From contig KV454020.1 of the NCBI GenBank assembly GCA_001661245.1, forward strand, positions 1 through 28,450: DNA of 28,450 nt, read 5' to 3'. The notes below the pieces were generated by a model that did no database searches, was not told the origin of the DNA, and saw only the letters and a program-made list of their open reading frames with translations. Positions within the stretch are counted from its first letter, which is position 1; each line of letters begins with the position of its first letter. This DNA is from Pachysolen tannophilus NRRL Y-2460 (lineage: Eukaryota; Ascomycota; Pichiomycetes; Alaninales; Pachysolenaceae). Below, in pieces: positions 8,853-22,817 of this stretch. The position numbers were made by a program, and so were the translations under genes.

Positions 8853-8924
8853 GCGGATTTAAGTTAATTGGTAGACAATTTCTTTTCCACAGAAAAAGTG
8901 TTTGTTCAAGTCAAACAATCCGTA
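8853..8924 (+). tRNA. trnG: tRNA-Gly (tcc)
   Basis: The acceptor is GCGGATT/AATCCGT. The anticodon stem TTTCT/AGAAA encloses TTTCCAC, giving TCC. The T arm is GTTTG/CAAAC and the discriminator is A. It lies only two bases before the next tRNA. Confidence 0.95.
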
Positions 8925-8926
8925 TA

Positions 8927-8997
8927 AGTATAATAGTGTAATGGTAACACATTAGACTCATAATCTAAAGATTCATGTTCAAATCATGATTATGCAA
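8927..8997 (+). tRNA. trnfM: tRNA-Met (cat), initiator type
   Basis: The acceptor AGTATAA/TTATGCA has an unpaired A1-A72, the hallmark used by formyltransferase to recognise initiators. The D arm is GTGT..ACAC. The anticodon stem TTAGA/TCTAA encloses CTCATAA, giving CAT. The usual G-C pairs of the initiator anticodon stem are missing. The T arm is TCATG/CATGA. A decayed tandem copy follows at once. Confidence 0.85.
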
Positions 8998-9072
8998 ATA
9001 ATAATAGTGTAAAGGTAACATATTAAATCAATTAAAAGATTTAAAGATTCATGTTCGAATCATGATTATAAG
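8998..9072 (+). pseudogene. Decayed tandem copy of the initiator tRNA-Met
   Basis: This stretch directly abuts the initiator tRNA and repeats its D arm (TAGTGTAA.GGTAACA) and its T arm (AGATTCATG, loop TTCGAAT, CATGATTAT). The acceptor no longer pairs (ATAATAA/TTATAAG). The anticodon arm is replaced by a 7-bp stem TTAAATC/GATTTAA with an 8-nt loop lacking CAT. It is a recent tandem duplication that has lost decoding function. Confidence 0.75.
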
Positions 9073-9145
9073 ATATAGAAATGAAGATTAAAAAGTAATA
9101 AAAAAAATTATAAAAAAGAAAAGATCTAAAAAGAGAGATAAAAAA

Positions 9146-9893
9146 ATGAGAGATATAATAATATCAACAAACATTAGAAATGATGTGCCAACACCATGAG
9201 GTGTATATTTTCAAGATTCAGCAACACCAAATATGGAGGGTATAATAGAATTACATAATAATGTAATGTTTTACTTAATATTAATATTAATATTTGTATC
9301 ATATGTATTATATTCAATAATAAAAAATGATTCAAATAGTCCAATAACATTAAAATATTTAAATCATGGACAATTAATAGAAATAATATGAACAACATTA
9401 CCAGCAGTAATATTATTAACAGTAGCATTTCCTAGTTTTATTTTATTATATTTATGTGATGAAGTTATTTCACCAGCAATGACAATAAAAAGCAATAGGA
9501 TTACAATGATATTGAAAATATGAATACTCTGATTTCATTAATGATGATGGAGAAATTATTGAATTTGAATCATATATTATACCAGAAGATTTATTAGAAG
9601 ATGGTCAATTACGTATGTTAGATGTTGATGCTTCAATAGTAGTACCAGTAGATACTCATATTAGATTTATTGTTTCATCAGCTGATGTATTACATGATTT
9701 CTGTGTTCCTTCTTTAGGTATTAAAATTGATGCTGCTCCTGGTAGATTAAATCAAACATCAGCATTAATTCAAAGAGAAGGTGTTTATTATGGTCAATGT
9801 AGTGAACTTTGTGGAGTTTTCCATTCAGCTATGCCTATTAAAGTAGAAGCTGTATCATTATATGAATTTATTAACTGATTAAATGAACAATAA
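9146..9893 (+). CDS. cox2: Cytochrome c oxidase subunit 2 (frame interrupted by one extra A)
   Basis: About 248 residues of Cox2 are encoded, in two frames as written. The N-terminal half reads [19 protein letters not shown] and holds two membrane helices (about 38-60 and 85-105). It continues to SPAMTIK. The run AAAAA at 9487-9491 then carries one base too many. From 9492 the frame resumes at AIGLQWYWKYEYSDF. The CuA domain is intact: [13 protein letters not shown] supplies two Cys, His and Met ligands. The C-terminus is FINWLNEQ. Without a shift the protein would stop about 20 codons later, before the CuA site. Since Cox2 is essential for respiration, this is either a homopolymer sequencing error or +1 recoding at AAA-AGC. 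Confidence 0.93.
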
Positions 9894-9917
9894 TATATTA
9901 AATATCATTTATATTTT

Positions 9918-9930
9918 TTATAAGTAATAT
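9918..9930 (+). promoter_or_regulatory. Yeast-type mitochondrial promoter motif
   Basis: TTATAAGTA followed by ATAT is the third copy of the shared motif, 25 nt after the cox2 stop. It may drive trnS, trnA and the small rRNA, a place where high promoter activity would be expected. Confidence 0.55.
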
Positions 9931-10024
9931 TTAAATTATTAAAATTTAAACAAAATATTTTCTATTTAACTAATATTATCTATTTTATAGATATTTAATA
10001 TAATATATATAATATATATATAAT

Positions 10025-10111
10025 GGATTGATGACCGAGTGGTTGAAGGTGTAATATTTGAGCTATTAAGTACTTGAATAAGTACCGTAGGTTCGAATCC
10101 TACTCAATCCG
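10025..10111 (+). tRNA. trnS: tRNA-Ser (tga)
   Basis: The acceptor is GGATTGA/TCAATCC. The anticodon stem TAATA/TATTA encloses TTTGAGC, giving TGA for UCN codons. It has a long class II variable arm (GTACTTGAATAAGTAC), T arm GTAGG/CCTAC and discriminator G. Confidence 0.95.
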
Positions 10112-10146
10112 AATAAGATAATAAATATAAATTATAATAAAAATAA

Positions 10147-10217
10147 GGGATTATAGTTTAATGGTAAAACAACTACTTTGCAAGTAGTGAATATTGGTTC
10201 AATTCCGATTAATTCCA
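10147..10217 (+). tRNA. trnA: tRNA-Ala (tgc)
   Basis: The acceptor GGGATTA/TAATTCC has one G-U pair. The D arm is GTTT..AAAC. The anticodon stem ACTAC/GTAGT encloses TTTGCAA, giving TGC. The T arm is ATTGG/CCGAT and the discriminator is A. Confidence 0.95.
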
Positions 10218-10239
10218 GAATAAGAGAGAAAATAAAAGA

Positions 10240-11762
10240 AATAAAGAAAGAGTAATAAAAAAAATAAAGAGCATGATGTTGGCTCCGATTAAACGTTATC
10301 TAAGAACATAATACATGCGAATTAAACTGAGAACAATACGAAAGTAAAAATTGTTTAAAGTGGTGTAAACGTGAGTATATATTGGTATATGAACTATAAA
10401 TAAAGTTAAATACTTAGAGGATAAAATTTAATTTATCTGTTTATAGTCAAGCCAATATTTGATTAGGTAGTAGTTTGAGTAAAAACCAACCTAGCCGAAG
10501 ATCTAAAACCAATAATGAAAGTTATAATGGTCACGTTGATTCTGAGATGGATCAATTTCATATAGAAACAGCAGTAAGGAATATTAGACAATGATCTAAC
10601 GATTGATCTAGTTACTTAGAAAGATGAATTCTTCACATAAAATTTGTTTTAATAAAATAAAAGAAAAATAAAAGGAGAATATTGATAAAAAATAAAATCT
10701 AAATTATAAAGAAAATAATGATATTATTTATAATGATATGTCTTAACAAAAATTAGTGCCAGCAGTTGCGGTTATACTATGAAGGCAAACGTTAATCATT
10801 AAGGCTTAAAGGATCCGTAGAATAATAATTAATAATTATTAGAGTTCAAAGTGAGATTAAAGAATAATTATAGTAAGGATGAAATAATATTGATCATAAT
10901 TAGACTGCTAATAGTGAAGACATTAATCTAAAAATGAACTGACATTGAGGGATGAAGGCATAAGTATCAAAACGGATTAGATACCCGATTAGTTTATGCA
11001 GTAAACGATGAATACTAATATTATAAAAAAAATTTATAATAATAAGTGAAAACGTAAGTATTCCGCCCGGTGAGTACGTTCGCAAGAATGAAATCCAAGA
11101 CAATAGACGGTTACAGATAAAAGCAGTGGATTGTGTTTTTTAATTCGATAATCCCCGATAAATCTTACCATTATTTGAATAGATATAATCTTTTTGATTA
11201 TATTTACAAATGTTACATCGTTGCTTTTAGTTCGTACTTCATGGTGTTAGATTAAGTTCTATAACGAACAGAACTCTATATATATTAAACAATAAAATAT
11301 ATATGTTATTAATAATATTAATAACTAATGGAATTAAAGCAAATCCTGATGACTTTAATATAATGGGCTAAAGACGCAATACAAAATCTTATACAAAATT
11401 ATATAATATCATTTTTAATGATTTAATTATTAATTAAAATAAGATATCTATTTAATTATTTTTAATTAATATCTAATTTGAATTAATATCTGAAATTCGA
11501 TATTATGAAAAAGGAATTGCTAGTAATCAGTTTATCATTATTAAACGGTGAAATTTACCTCTGTTTCGTACTAATTACTCATCATTCGCTTAAATTATTA
11601 TTTAAACCCAAAATATATTTACTCTCTATTTATCTATTATTCTCATTTTAGATTAATTTTCTGTTTAATATATAGAAGTTTAATATGAGATAAGTGAGAA
11701 GTTGAAATACAGTTATCGTTGAGGAATCAGCGGTGGTTTGTTAATTATCTTTTATATTCCCC
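10240..11762 (+). rRNA. rns: Small subunit ribosomal RNA (15S)
   Basis: Landmarks run in order: ATGATGTTGGCTCCGATTAAACG near the 5' end (about 10272), AGCAGTAAGGAATATTAGACAATG, the 530 loop GTGCCAGCAGTTGCGG (10756-10771), GGATTAGATACCC (10974-10986), AAGCAGTGGATTGTG (about 11121), GGAATTGCTAGTAATC (about 11513), and near the 3' end GTTGAAATACAGTTATCG followed by GCGGTGG. The decoding-site segment has the yeast form CGTACTAATTACTCATC instead of the bacterial one. No intron is seen. The 5' and 3' ends are set by analogy with the Saccharomyces 15S rRNA and are uncertain by 10-20 nt. Confidence 0.94.
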
Positions 11763-11815
11763 TATATTTATTAAAAATTTTAATTAATTTTTTATTACTA
11801 ATTTAATTCTTTTTT

Positions 11816-11886
11816 AGGTATTTAGTTTAATGGTAAAACAATAACCTTCAAAGTTATATTTGAGAGTTCAACTCTTTCAATACCTG
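11816..11886 (+). tRNA. trnW: tRNA-Trp (tca)
   Basis: The acceptor is AGGTATT/AATACCT. The anticodon stem ATAAC/GTTAT encloses CTTCAAA, giving TCA. This anticodon reads both TGA and TGG as Trp and explains the in-frame TGA codons in every gene. The discriminator is G. Confidence 0.96.
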
Positions 11887-12081
11887 TTTATTTTATTGTA
11901 ACCTATAATTTACATTAATTATAAATATATTGCAAAATATATTAATAATAATTCTATGTTAAATAAATTATATATATTTAATATATTTAATTTAATAAAT
12001 AATTATACTAATTTAATAATTTATAATATATATATATTTAATCATATATATATAATAGTATAAATTAAAGAAAATCAAAAT

Positions 12082-13242
12082 ATGGCTTTAAGAAAATCAC
12101 ATCCTTATTTAAGTTTAGTTAATAGTTATTTAATTGATTCACCTCAACCTTCATCACTTAATTATTGATATAATTTAGGTAGTTTATTAGGTTTATGTTT
12201 AGTTATTCAAATTGCTTCTGGTATATTTTTAGCTATGCATTATAGTTCACATATTGATTTAGCTTTCTCATCAGTAGAACATATTATGAGAGATGTTAAT
12301 AATGGTTGATTAATTCGTTATATTCATGCTAATGGTGCATCATTCTTCTTCGGATGTATGTATATTCATATTGGTAAAGCTATTTATTATGGTAGTTATC
12401 GTAAACCTAGAGTTTTATTATGAGTTGTTGGTGTTGTTATTTTTGTATTAACTATGGCTACAGCTTTTATGGGTTACTGTTTAGTATATGGTCAAATGTC
12501 TCATTGAGGAGCGACAGTTATAACTAATTTATTTAGTGCTATACCATTTATAGGAAAAGATATTGTTCCGTTTATATGAGGAGGTTTCTCTGTATCAAAC
12601 CCAACAATACAACGTTTCTTTGCTTTACACTATTTATTACCATTTATTTTAGCTGCTGCTGTAGTTTTACATTTAATAGCTTTACATACTAATGGTAGTA
12701 CTAGTCCTATAGGAACTACTGCTAATATTGATAGAATTTCAATGCATCCTTATTTCATTTTCAAAGATTTAATTACTGTATTTGTATTCTTATTAATATT
12801 TAGTTTATTCGTATTCTTCTCTCCTAATACTTTAGGTCATCCCGATAATTATATCCCAGGAAATCCTATGGTTACTCCTGCATCAATTGTTCCTGAATGA
12901 TATTTATTACCATTTTATGCAATTTTACGTTCAATACCTGATAAATTAGGTGGAGTTATAGCTATGTTTGCTGCTATACTTATTTTATTATCATTACCTT
13001 ATACAGATAGAAGTATAATTAGAGGAAATTGTTTTAAAGCTATTTCTAAATTCTTCTACTGATTATTTGTATTTAATTTTATTTTATTAGGTAATTTAGG
13101 ACAACTTCATGTTGAAATACCTTATACAGATTTAGGTGTATATTGTACTATTTATTATTTCGCTCATTTTGTTGTTGTTTTACCTTTAATTTCATCTTTA
13201 GAAAATATCTTATTTGTTTTAGGTAGAAAAAGTATTAAATAA
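12082..13242 (+). CDS. cob: Cytochrome b
   Basis: A 386-residue, intron-free core subunit of complex III with eight membrane helices. The four haem-ligating histidines are in [32 protein letters not shown] and VVLHLIALH. The quinol-site PEWY motif is in [21 protein letters not shown]-type sequence (about residues 269-289). The start [21 protein letters not shown] aligns with other yeast Cob proteins (given in part here). CTT codons fall at Leu positions such as AAILIL. Unlike many yeasts, no introns interrupt it. T-ending codons are used from the beginning, unlike the A-biased starts of the nad and cox genes. Confidence 0.97.
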
Positions 13243-13369
13243 TATTAAATATTAAATAATATTATCTATTTAGTATTAGGTAGACGATTATATATATATT
13301 TTATATATTCGTATTTAATATATATATATTTTTATATAATATATATATACAAAAAAATTTTATTCATTT

Positions 13370-14920
13370 ATGTTAGTATTATCATTAATAATAATAATAG
13401 TATATGGATCATTACAAAATCAAAGTTACAATGAAATTAAATCAATTAATAGATTAGGATTAATTATATTAATATATACATTAATACTTAATTTAAGTAT
13501 TAATAAGATTGAATATATAACAATAGGTATTAATTTATATAATAATTTACTATTAATAAATAATCTAAATAATACTATGATAAATATTATATTATTAATT
13601 AGTATAATATATATATTATTAATATCATTTAATATAACAGGTATTAAATTAATAGATAAATTAAATTATAGTAAAATAGCATTATTAGAATTAATATTAT
13701 TTAATATAATAGGTTTAACATTATTACCATTAGTTAATGATATAATGTTATTATATATGATAATAGAATTACAATCATATTCATTATATTTAATAACATC
13801 AGTATTTAATGAATCACATAATTCATTAAAATCAGGATTATATTATTTTATAGTTGGTAGTATAGCATCATTTATAATATTAGATTCTACAGTATCAATA
13901 TATGATGATATAGGATTAACAAATATACAATATATATTAATGTATATTGATAAAATAGATAATTATAATTTATTATGTTTATTATTAGGTTTATTTATAA
14001 AAATAGGATTAGCTCCATTTTATATTTATACTATTACTATTTATACTTTAAGTCCAACTATTATAACTAATTATATAAGTTTAATGCCAAAATTAAGTAT
14101 ATTAACATTAATTTATATTATATTATATTATATTAGTATTATTAATAATATTGATATTATTAATATTATATCATTTTTAATAATTATATCTATGATTATA
14201 GGTAGTTTAGGGGGATTAAATGTAATAAAAATTAAAACATTATTAGCTTATAGTAGTTTATTAAATGTAAGTTATATGTTAATAGCTATATTAGGTAATA
14301 ATAATGAATCTATTATAGCTTATATTTATTATATTTTTCAATATTCTTTAACTCATTTAGATATATTTAGTATTATTTTATTAATGTCAATTTATTCACC
14401 TATAAATACTAATATTATAAATAATTCAAATAAATTATATAATGATAATAAATTATTAATAAGTAAATATTCTCCAATAGAATATTTAAGCCAATTTAAA
14501 AATTTATTTATTAATAATATCTATTTAGCTATCTCTTTAATTATATGTTTATTCTCTTTAATAGGTATTCCTCCATTAAGTGGATTTTACGGTAAATTAT
14601 TAATTTTAATATCTTCTTTAAATAATGGATTTATTTTTTTATCTATTGTATTAATTATATCTAGTAGTATTTCCACTTATTATTATGGTAGTATTATTAG
14701 ATTAATATCATTTGATATTTTAAATAATAAGAAAATTATTAATAATTATAATGAAAATAATAATAATAATATAATAGTTAATAAAATAAAAGATAATGTA
14801 ATATCAAATATAATAAGTTATATTATAAGTGTATTAACTTTAATAATATTATTAATAAATATACAATATCCATCATTAATAAAAGGGACATATTTAGTAT
14901 TATTATATAATGGAATATAG
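13370..14920 (+). CDS. nad2: NADH dehydrogenase subunit 2
   Basis: A 516-residue antiporter-like subunit of complex I. Recognisable blocks: MIIELQSYSLYLI with the conserved Glu (about residues 130-142), LLAYSSLLNVSYMLIAIL (about 290-307) and GIPPLSGFYGK (about 401-411). The C-terminal part contains Asn-rich low complexity (NNYNENNNNN) before the final helix, typical of yeast Nad2. No TGA codon occurs, so the frame is open under any code. It ends TAG at 14918-14920, right at nad3, as in the usual fungal nad2-nad3 pair. Confidence 0.94.
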   Translation: MLVLSLIIIIVYGSLQNQSYNEIKSINRLGLIILIYTLILNLSINKIEYITIGINLYNNLLLINNLNNTMINIILLISIIYILLISFNITGIKLIDKLNYSKIALLELILFNIIGLTLLPLVNDIMLLYMIIELQSYSLYLITSVFNESHNSLKSGLYYFIVGSIASFIILDSTVSIYDDIGLTNIQYILMYIDKIDNYNLLCLLLGLFIKIGLAPFYIYTITIYTLSPTIITNYISLMPKLSILTLIYIILYYISIINNIDIINIISFLIIISMIIGSLGGLNVIKIKTLLAYSSLLNVSYMLIAILGNNNESIIAYIYYIFQYSLTHLDIFSIILLMSIYSPINTNIINNSNKLYNDNKLLISKYSPIEYLSQFKNLFINNIYLAISLIICLFSLIGIPPLSGFYGKLLILISSLNNGFIFLSIVLIISSSISTYYYGSIIRLISFDILNNKKIINNYNENNNNNIIVNKIKDNVISNIISYIISVLTLIILLINIQYPSLIKGTYLVLLYNGI

Positions 14921-14921
14921 A

Positions 14922-15341
14922 ATGTTACAAGATTTATTTAATAATTATATAATATTAGTAGGTATTATAGGTATAGCATTAATAGGTATAAATTATTTAA
15001 TAGTAGAAAGTAGTAAATTAGATGAAGATAATGGATTTGATTATAGTGAAAAATTAGGACCATTTGAATGTGGATTTAATAGTTTTGAACAAAGTAATAA
15101 TCCTATTCCAGTTGCATTCATTTTAGTTGCATTATTATTTTTACCATTTGATTTAGAAGTATCTTCTTTATTACCTTATATTATGTCAATATATTCTGTA
15201 GGTATTTATGGTTTAATTATTTTCATAATTTTCTTATTAATTTTAATTATTGGTTTTATATATGAATTAAATACTAAATCTTTAGTGTTTAATACTTTAA
15301 ATAAACCATCACATGAAATAAAATTATTTATAAATAATTAA
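14922..15341 (+). CDS. nad3: NADH dehydrogenase subunit 3
   Basis: A 139-residue, three-helix subunit of complex I. It contains the loop that carries the reactive cysteine controlling the active/deactive switch, YSEKLGPFECGFNSFEQ (about residues 42-58), and FDLEVSSLLP after helix 2. The start MLQDLFNNY at 14922 leaves one base after the nad2 stop. An in-frame ATG at 14910 would overlap nad2 by 11 nt and add MEYR; it cannot be excluded. The C-terminal tail (SLVFNTLNKPSHEIKLFINN) is longer than in many Nad3 proteins. Confidence 0.93.
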   Translation: MLQDLFNNYIILVGIIGIALIGINYLIVESSKLDEDNGFDYSEKLGPFECGFNSFEQSNNPIPVAFILVALLFLPFDLEVSSLLPYIMSIYSVGIYGLIIFIIFLLILIIGFIYELNTKSLVFNTLNKPSHEIKLFINN

Positions 15342-15583
15342 TTTATTTATTTTTAAAAGTAGTTTCCAATATAAATATTCTGATAAAATCAGTTATATAT
15401 AATATATTATATTAATTTATTTATGAATTTTAATTTATAAATATTTATGATATAAATTATATAATCTATAAAAAAAATTAATACTATATTAATAGTATAA
15501 TTTAAGATAAGTTAAATATATTATAATATTAAAAAATATATATAATATATAAAACGAAACAATAAAAAATAATTAATTTATTT
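15342..15583 (+). other. AT-rich spacer and cox1 leader
   Basis: About 240 nt between nad3 and cox1. No tRNA, ORF or WTATAAGTA motif is visible. The last 50 nt are A-rich (ACGAAACAATAAAAAATAA), like other leaders here. It may bind translational activators; nothing specific can be shown. Confidence 0.5.
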
Positions 15584-19199
<3,616 letters not shown>

Positions 19200-19379
19200 T
19201 TATCTATATTTTTAATTAAATTAGATAGTATTAAATATATAATAAATATATAATATTTATATAAAATAAAATTAAATAGTAAAACAAATATTAAATATTA
19301 TCTAATTAATATATATATATAAATATATATTAAATATATATAAAAAATATATCTTAAACATAAATAGAATAGAAATAAG

Positions 19380-19526
19380 ATGCCACAATTAATACCATTT
19401 TATTATTTAAATCAATTAACATATGGTTTTATAGTATTATTTATAATATTATGATTAGTATCACAAATAATATTACCATATATAATACAATTATATATAA
19501 TTAGAATGATAATAGCTAAATTATAA
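19380..19526 (+). CDS. atp8: ATP synthase subunit 8
   Basis: A 48-residue protein beginning MPQLIPFYYLNQLTYGF, the diagnostic fungal Atp8 start, with one membrane helix (about 17-36) and a basic C-terminal tail (IIRMIIAKL). The length is the same as in Saccharomyces. It is a peripheral-stalk subunit of complex V. One TGA codes Trp25, so it is shorter than it should be under the standard code. It lies directly upstream of atp6, the conserved yeast pairing. Confidence 0.95.
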
Positions 19527-19554
19527 TAATAAATAGAAAGAAATAAAAAAATAT

Positions 19555-20341
19555 ATGAAATAAAAGAATAGAAAACTCGATTTTCGTATTTTCACCATTA
19601 GACCAATTTGATATTAAATTATTTATTGGTTTTTCATCACCATTTATAGATTTATCATCATTAAACTATACAACATTTAGTTTATATAGTACAATAGTAT
19701 TATTAATAATAACTTATACATATGATTTATCATTAAATAATAATAAAATAATAGGATCAAAATGATTCTTATCAATAGAAGCAATATTTCATACAATATT
19801 AAATATGGTTAAAAGCCAAATAGGAGGTACAAAATATGGAGTATATGTACCATTAATTTATACATTATTTGTATTTATATTAGTAGCTAATTTAATAGGT
19901 ATGATTCCTTATAGTTTTGCATTATCTTCTCATTTAGTTTTTGTTATTAGTTTATCATTAGCTATTTGATTAGGTGTAACAATATTAGGATTATATAATC
20001 ATGGTTGAGTATTCTTTGGATTATTCGTACCAGGAGGAACACCTTTAGTATTAGTACCAGTATTAGTATTAATAGAATTATTATCATATACAGCAAGAGC
20101 AATATCATTAGGATTACGTTTATCTGCTAATACTTTATCAGGTCATTTATTAATGGTTATTTTAGGAGGATTAATTTATAGTTTAATGAGTATTAATACT
20201 ATAACATTATTCTTAGGTTTAATACCTTTACTTGGAGTATTCGGTATTGTTTGTTTAGAATTTGCCATAGCTTGTATTCAATCTTATGTATTTACTATTT
20301 TAACATCATCATATATAAAAGATGCAGTATACTTACATTAA
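19555..20341 (+). CDS. atp6: ATP synthase subunit 6 (start codon one base out of frame)
   Basis: From the residues SPLDQFDIKLF onward the whole Atp6 (subunit a) is in one frame to the stop at 20339-20341. The essential proton-path arginine is in ARAISLGLRLSANTLSGH and the C-terminal helix has LEFAIACIQSYVF, ending IKDAVYLH. No ATG lies in that frame. The only nearby ATG (19555) is one base out; with one A fewer in the AAA that follows, it would read MNKRIENSIFVF before SPLDQF. That makes a 12-residue leader, close to the 10-residue propeptide of Saccharomyces Atp6. Alternatives are an ATA (19568) or ATT start, or recoding. Confidence 0.9.
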
Positions 20342-22176
20342 TTTAATTATATTTTAATATAATATAAATATCAATATAAATATTCTAATAAAATAATCTA
20401 ATAAAAAAAAAATAAAGAAAATAAAAGAAAGATAATAGATTTGAAAAAAAAATAAGAAAAGATTAAAGAGACAATTAACTGATTGAAAAATATATTGGGA
20501 GATGCAATATAGATTACTAATAGAGAAGGTTAAAAAGAGATTAATATCAGCATTAATCATAAAACCTAAGGGAAACCGAAAAGAAAACTGAGTGAACTGA
20601 AACATCTAAGTAACTTAAGGAAAAGAAATCGACAGAGATTCTGTGAGTATTGGTGAGAGAAAGCAGAAAAGTTAGTTAATAAGTATATCGTATAAATGAT
20701 AGAAAAAGGGACAAACTAGTTCTAAAACTAAATACTATTAGTAAATATGAATAAGTACCGAAAGGGAAAATCAATAGATTAGTTGTTTTATAAGCAATTA
20801 AAGATAAAAAAAAATCAATAATGTACCTTTTGTATAATGGGTCAGCAAGTTATTATTATTAGCAAAATAAAGATATTAGAATGAAAATGAGAATAAGTAG
20901 TTAATAATAATAAACCCGAAAGTAAATGATCTTACCATGAGCAGGTGGTTAATCGAGAAATCGAGATCGACCGAACAGGTTAATGTTGCAATATTATCTG
21001 ATGACTTGTGGTATGTGGAGAAAGTCAAATCTGATTTACAAATAGCTGGTTTTTTGCGAAATATATTTAAGTATAGCATTTATAGAATATTTAGTCGGTA
21101 AAGCAATTAATAATAATTGGGGTTCTGATAAAGAATTATCAATATTATTTAATCTCATAATGATTACAATATAATTATAAATAGTCAGATTATTGGTGAT
21201 AAGGTCGATAATCAAAAGGAAAACAGTCCAGATTAATAGATAAGGTTCCAAAATATATATTAAGTGAAAATAATATTAAATAATTATTAAACAATTAGTA
21301 GATAGGTTTGATAGTAACTATTCTATAATAATCGTGTAACAACGTACTAATTATTATATAATTTAATTATTTAATAGATAATAATCGGATCTAAAATATA
21401 TTACCGAATCTTTAATTATGATTATATATTATTAAATATAATTATAAGGTAGCAAAACATTTAATGATAATATAATATATTATATATATTATAATATTTA
21501 AATTATTCTAATAAATAATAATTTATATTAGAATTATTAATAAAAAATAATTAAATATATTAATTAAATAGAGAATGCTGACATGAGTAACGTAAAAATG
21601 GTAAAATCCATTTCACTTTGTATCTGAGGTTTTAATATAAAATCGGTCCATAATTATTTAATTAAAAAGTTAAATGAGATAGGTAATTAATAAATTATAT
21701 AAATGACTATTATTATATTAATAATAATTAATATATCTTTATAATAGTACAGGAAAATAAATAATAAAATACCGTAATTAAACCGACACAGGTAGATTAG
21801 TAAGAAATGAAAGTGAATGAGTTAATTATAGTTAATGAACTCGGCAAATCAAACCTCTGACGTTAGTCAAAAAGAGGCAATAAAGCAAATATTATACGAC
21901 TGTTTACTAAAAACACAGCACTTTGCAAAAACGAAAGTTGTTGAATAAAGTGTGAATTCTGCCCTATGTTTAATAATAAAAAAATAAATTATTTGGTTTA
22001 TTTTCTAAAGTTAAATAAATGGCGGCTTTATACTGAGAGTCATAATGTAGCGAAATTCATTGGCCACTAATTATGGTCCTGCATGAATGGAGTAACGATA
22101 TAATAACTGTATCAACTATAAGCTCAGTGAAATTGAATTTGCAGTGAAGATGCTGTATACCTAAAGTAAGACGAGA

Positions 22177-22817
22177 GTGCGACTAGATAAGTACTTATTA
22201 ATAATGTGGTGAAAATCCACCTAATAATCCATTATTTGAGCTCAATATAGCATGCATTAGAAGTAATTCTTTTGTTTGAAGCCTATATTATTTATATCCT
22301 CCCTATTTTTAATTTTTTATTATTATAGGTAGGTGAGCTAGATTACTATGAATAGGAGATCGAACTCATGTTAGAAGCGTTACTAAAAATTACACAGAGA
22401 AAAAATATTGGTAATAATAATTGTTGATTGTAGAAAAAAGTTCTCGATTTTTTCTTAATGGATCATAATATCAACATACGTATAGTGAGATTCTAAGGTA
22501 ATCATAAAAGTATTAATAAGTAAACTAGGTAAACCCAATATTAACCATTTAAATTATAAATTATAAATTATAAATTATAAATAATGGAAGTTAAATTGCA
22601 AAATTTAATAAATAATAGTGGGTAAAGGATGTTCTAAAAAGCTAATGTCTTATATTAATCGTAAGAATAGAATCATTTGATTTAATTTGAAAAAATGCAG
22701 ACTTAGAACAGGTGTAAATTAAAATAATGATAATTTATGCTCGAGCCGTATGCGATGAAAGTTGCACGTACGGTTCCACGAGGGGGAAAATTTAGTAATA
22801 GATCGACCTATCTCAAC
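22177..22817 (+). other. Group II intron in rnl (ORF-less)
   Basis: The 641-nt intron begins GTGCGACT and ends CTCAAC. Domain V at 22743-22776 is almost canonical: GAGCCGTATGCGATGAAAG then TTGCACGTACGGTTC. A bulged-A candidate for domain VI lies at 22810, seven nt before the 3' end. Joining the exons gives AAGACGAGA-AGACCCTATG, which aligns without a gap to the bacterial AAGACGGAAAGACCCC. No ORF is present. A 7-bp array, four copies of AAATTAT, lies at 22551-22578 inside a likely peripheral domain. Confidence 0.87.
22551..22578 (+). repeat. 7-bp tandem repeat inside the rnl group II intron
   Basis: Four perfect copies of AAATTAT. Probably slippage in a loop of the intron that tolerates length change. 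Confidence 0.8.

Noticed and set aside
8923-8931. GTATAAGTA as a further promoter
   Set aside because: It straddles the trnG 3' end and the initiator tRNA acceptor, has G at the W position and lacks the ATAT extension; tRNA sequence explains it.
9174-9428. Minus-strand ORF within cox2
   Set aside because: Shadow of the cox2 N-terminal coding region.
10240-11762. An intron in the small rRNA
   Set aside because: All conserved blocks follow in order with ordinary spacing, and no group I or II core is visible.
13305-13368. AT palindromes before nad2 as an origin of replication
   Set aside because: No GC clusters or ori-type blocks; similar AT runs occur in most spacers.
20354-21251. Minus-strand ORFs over the 5' part of rnl
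   Set aside because: The region is clearly large-subunit rRNA on the + strand; the ORFs are chance openings.
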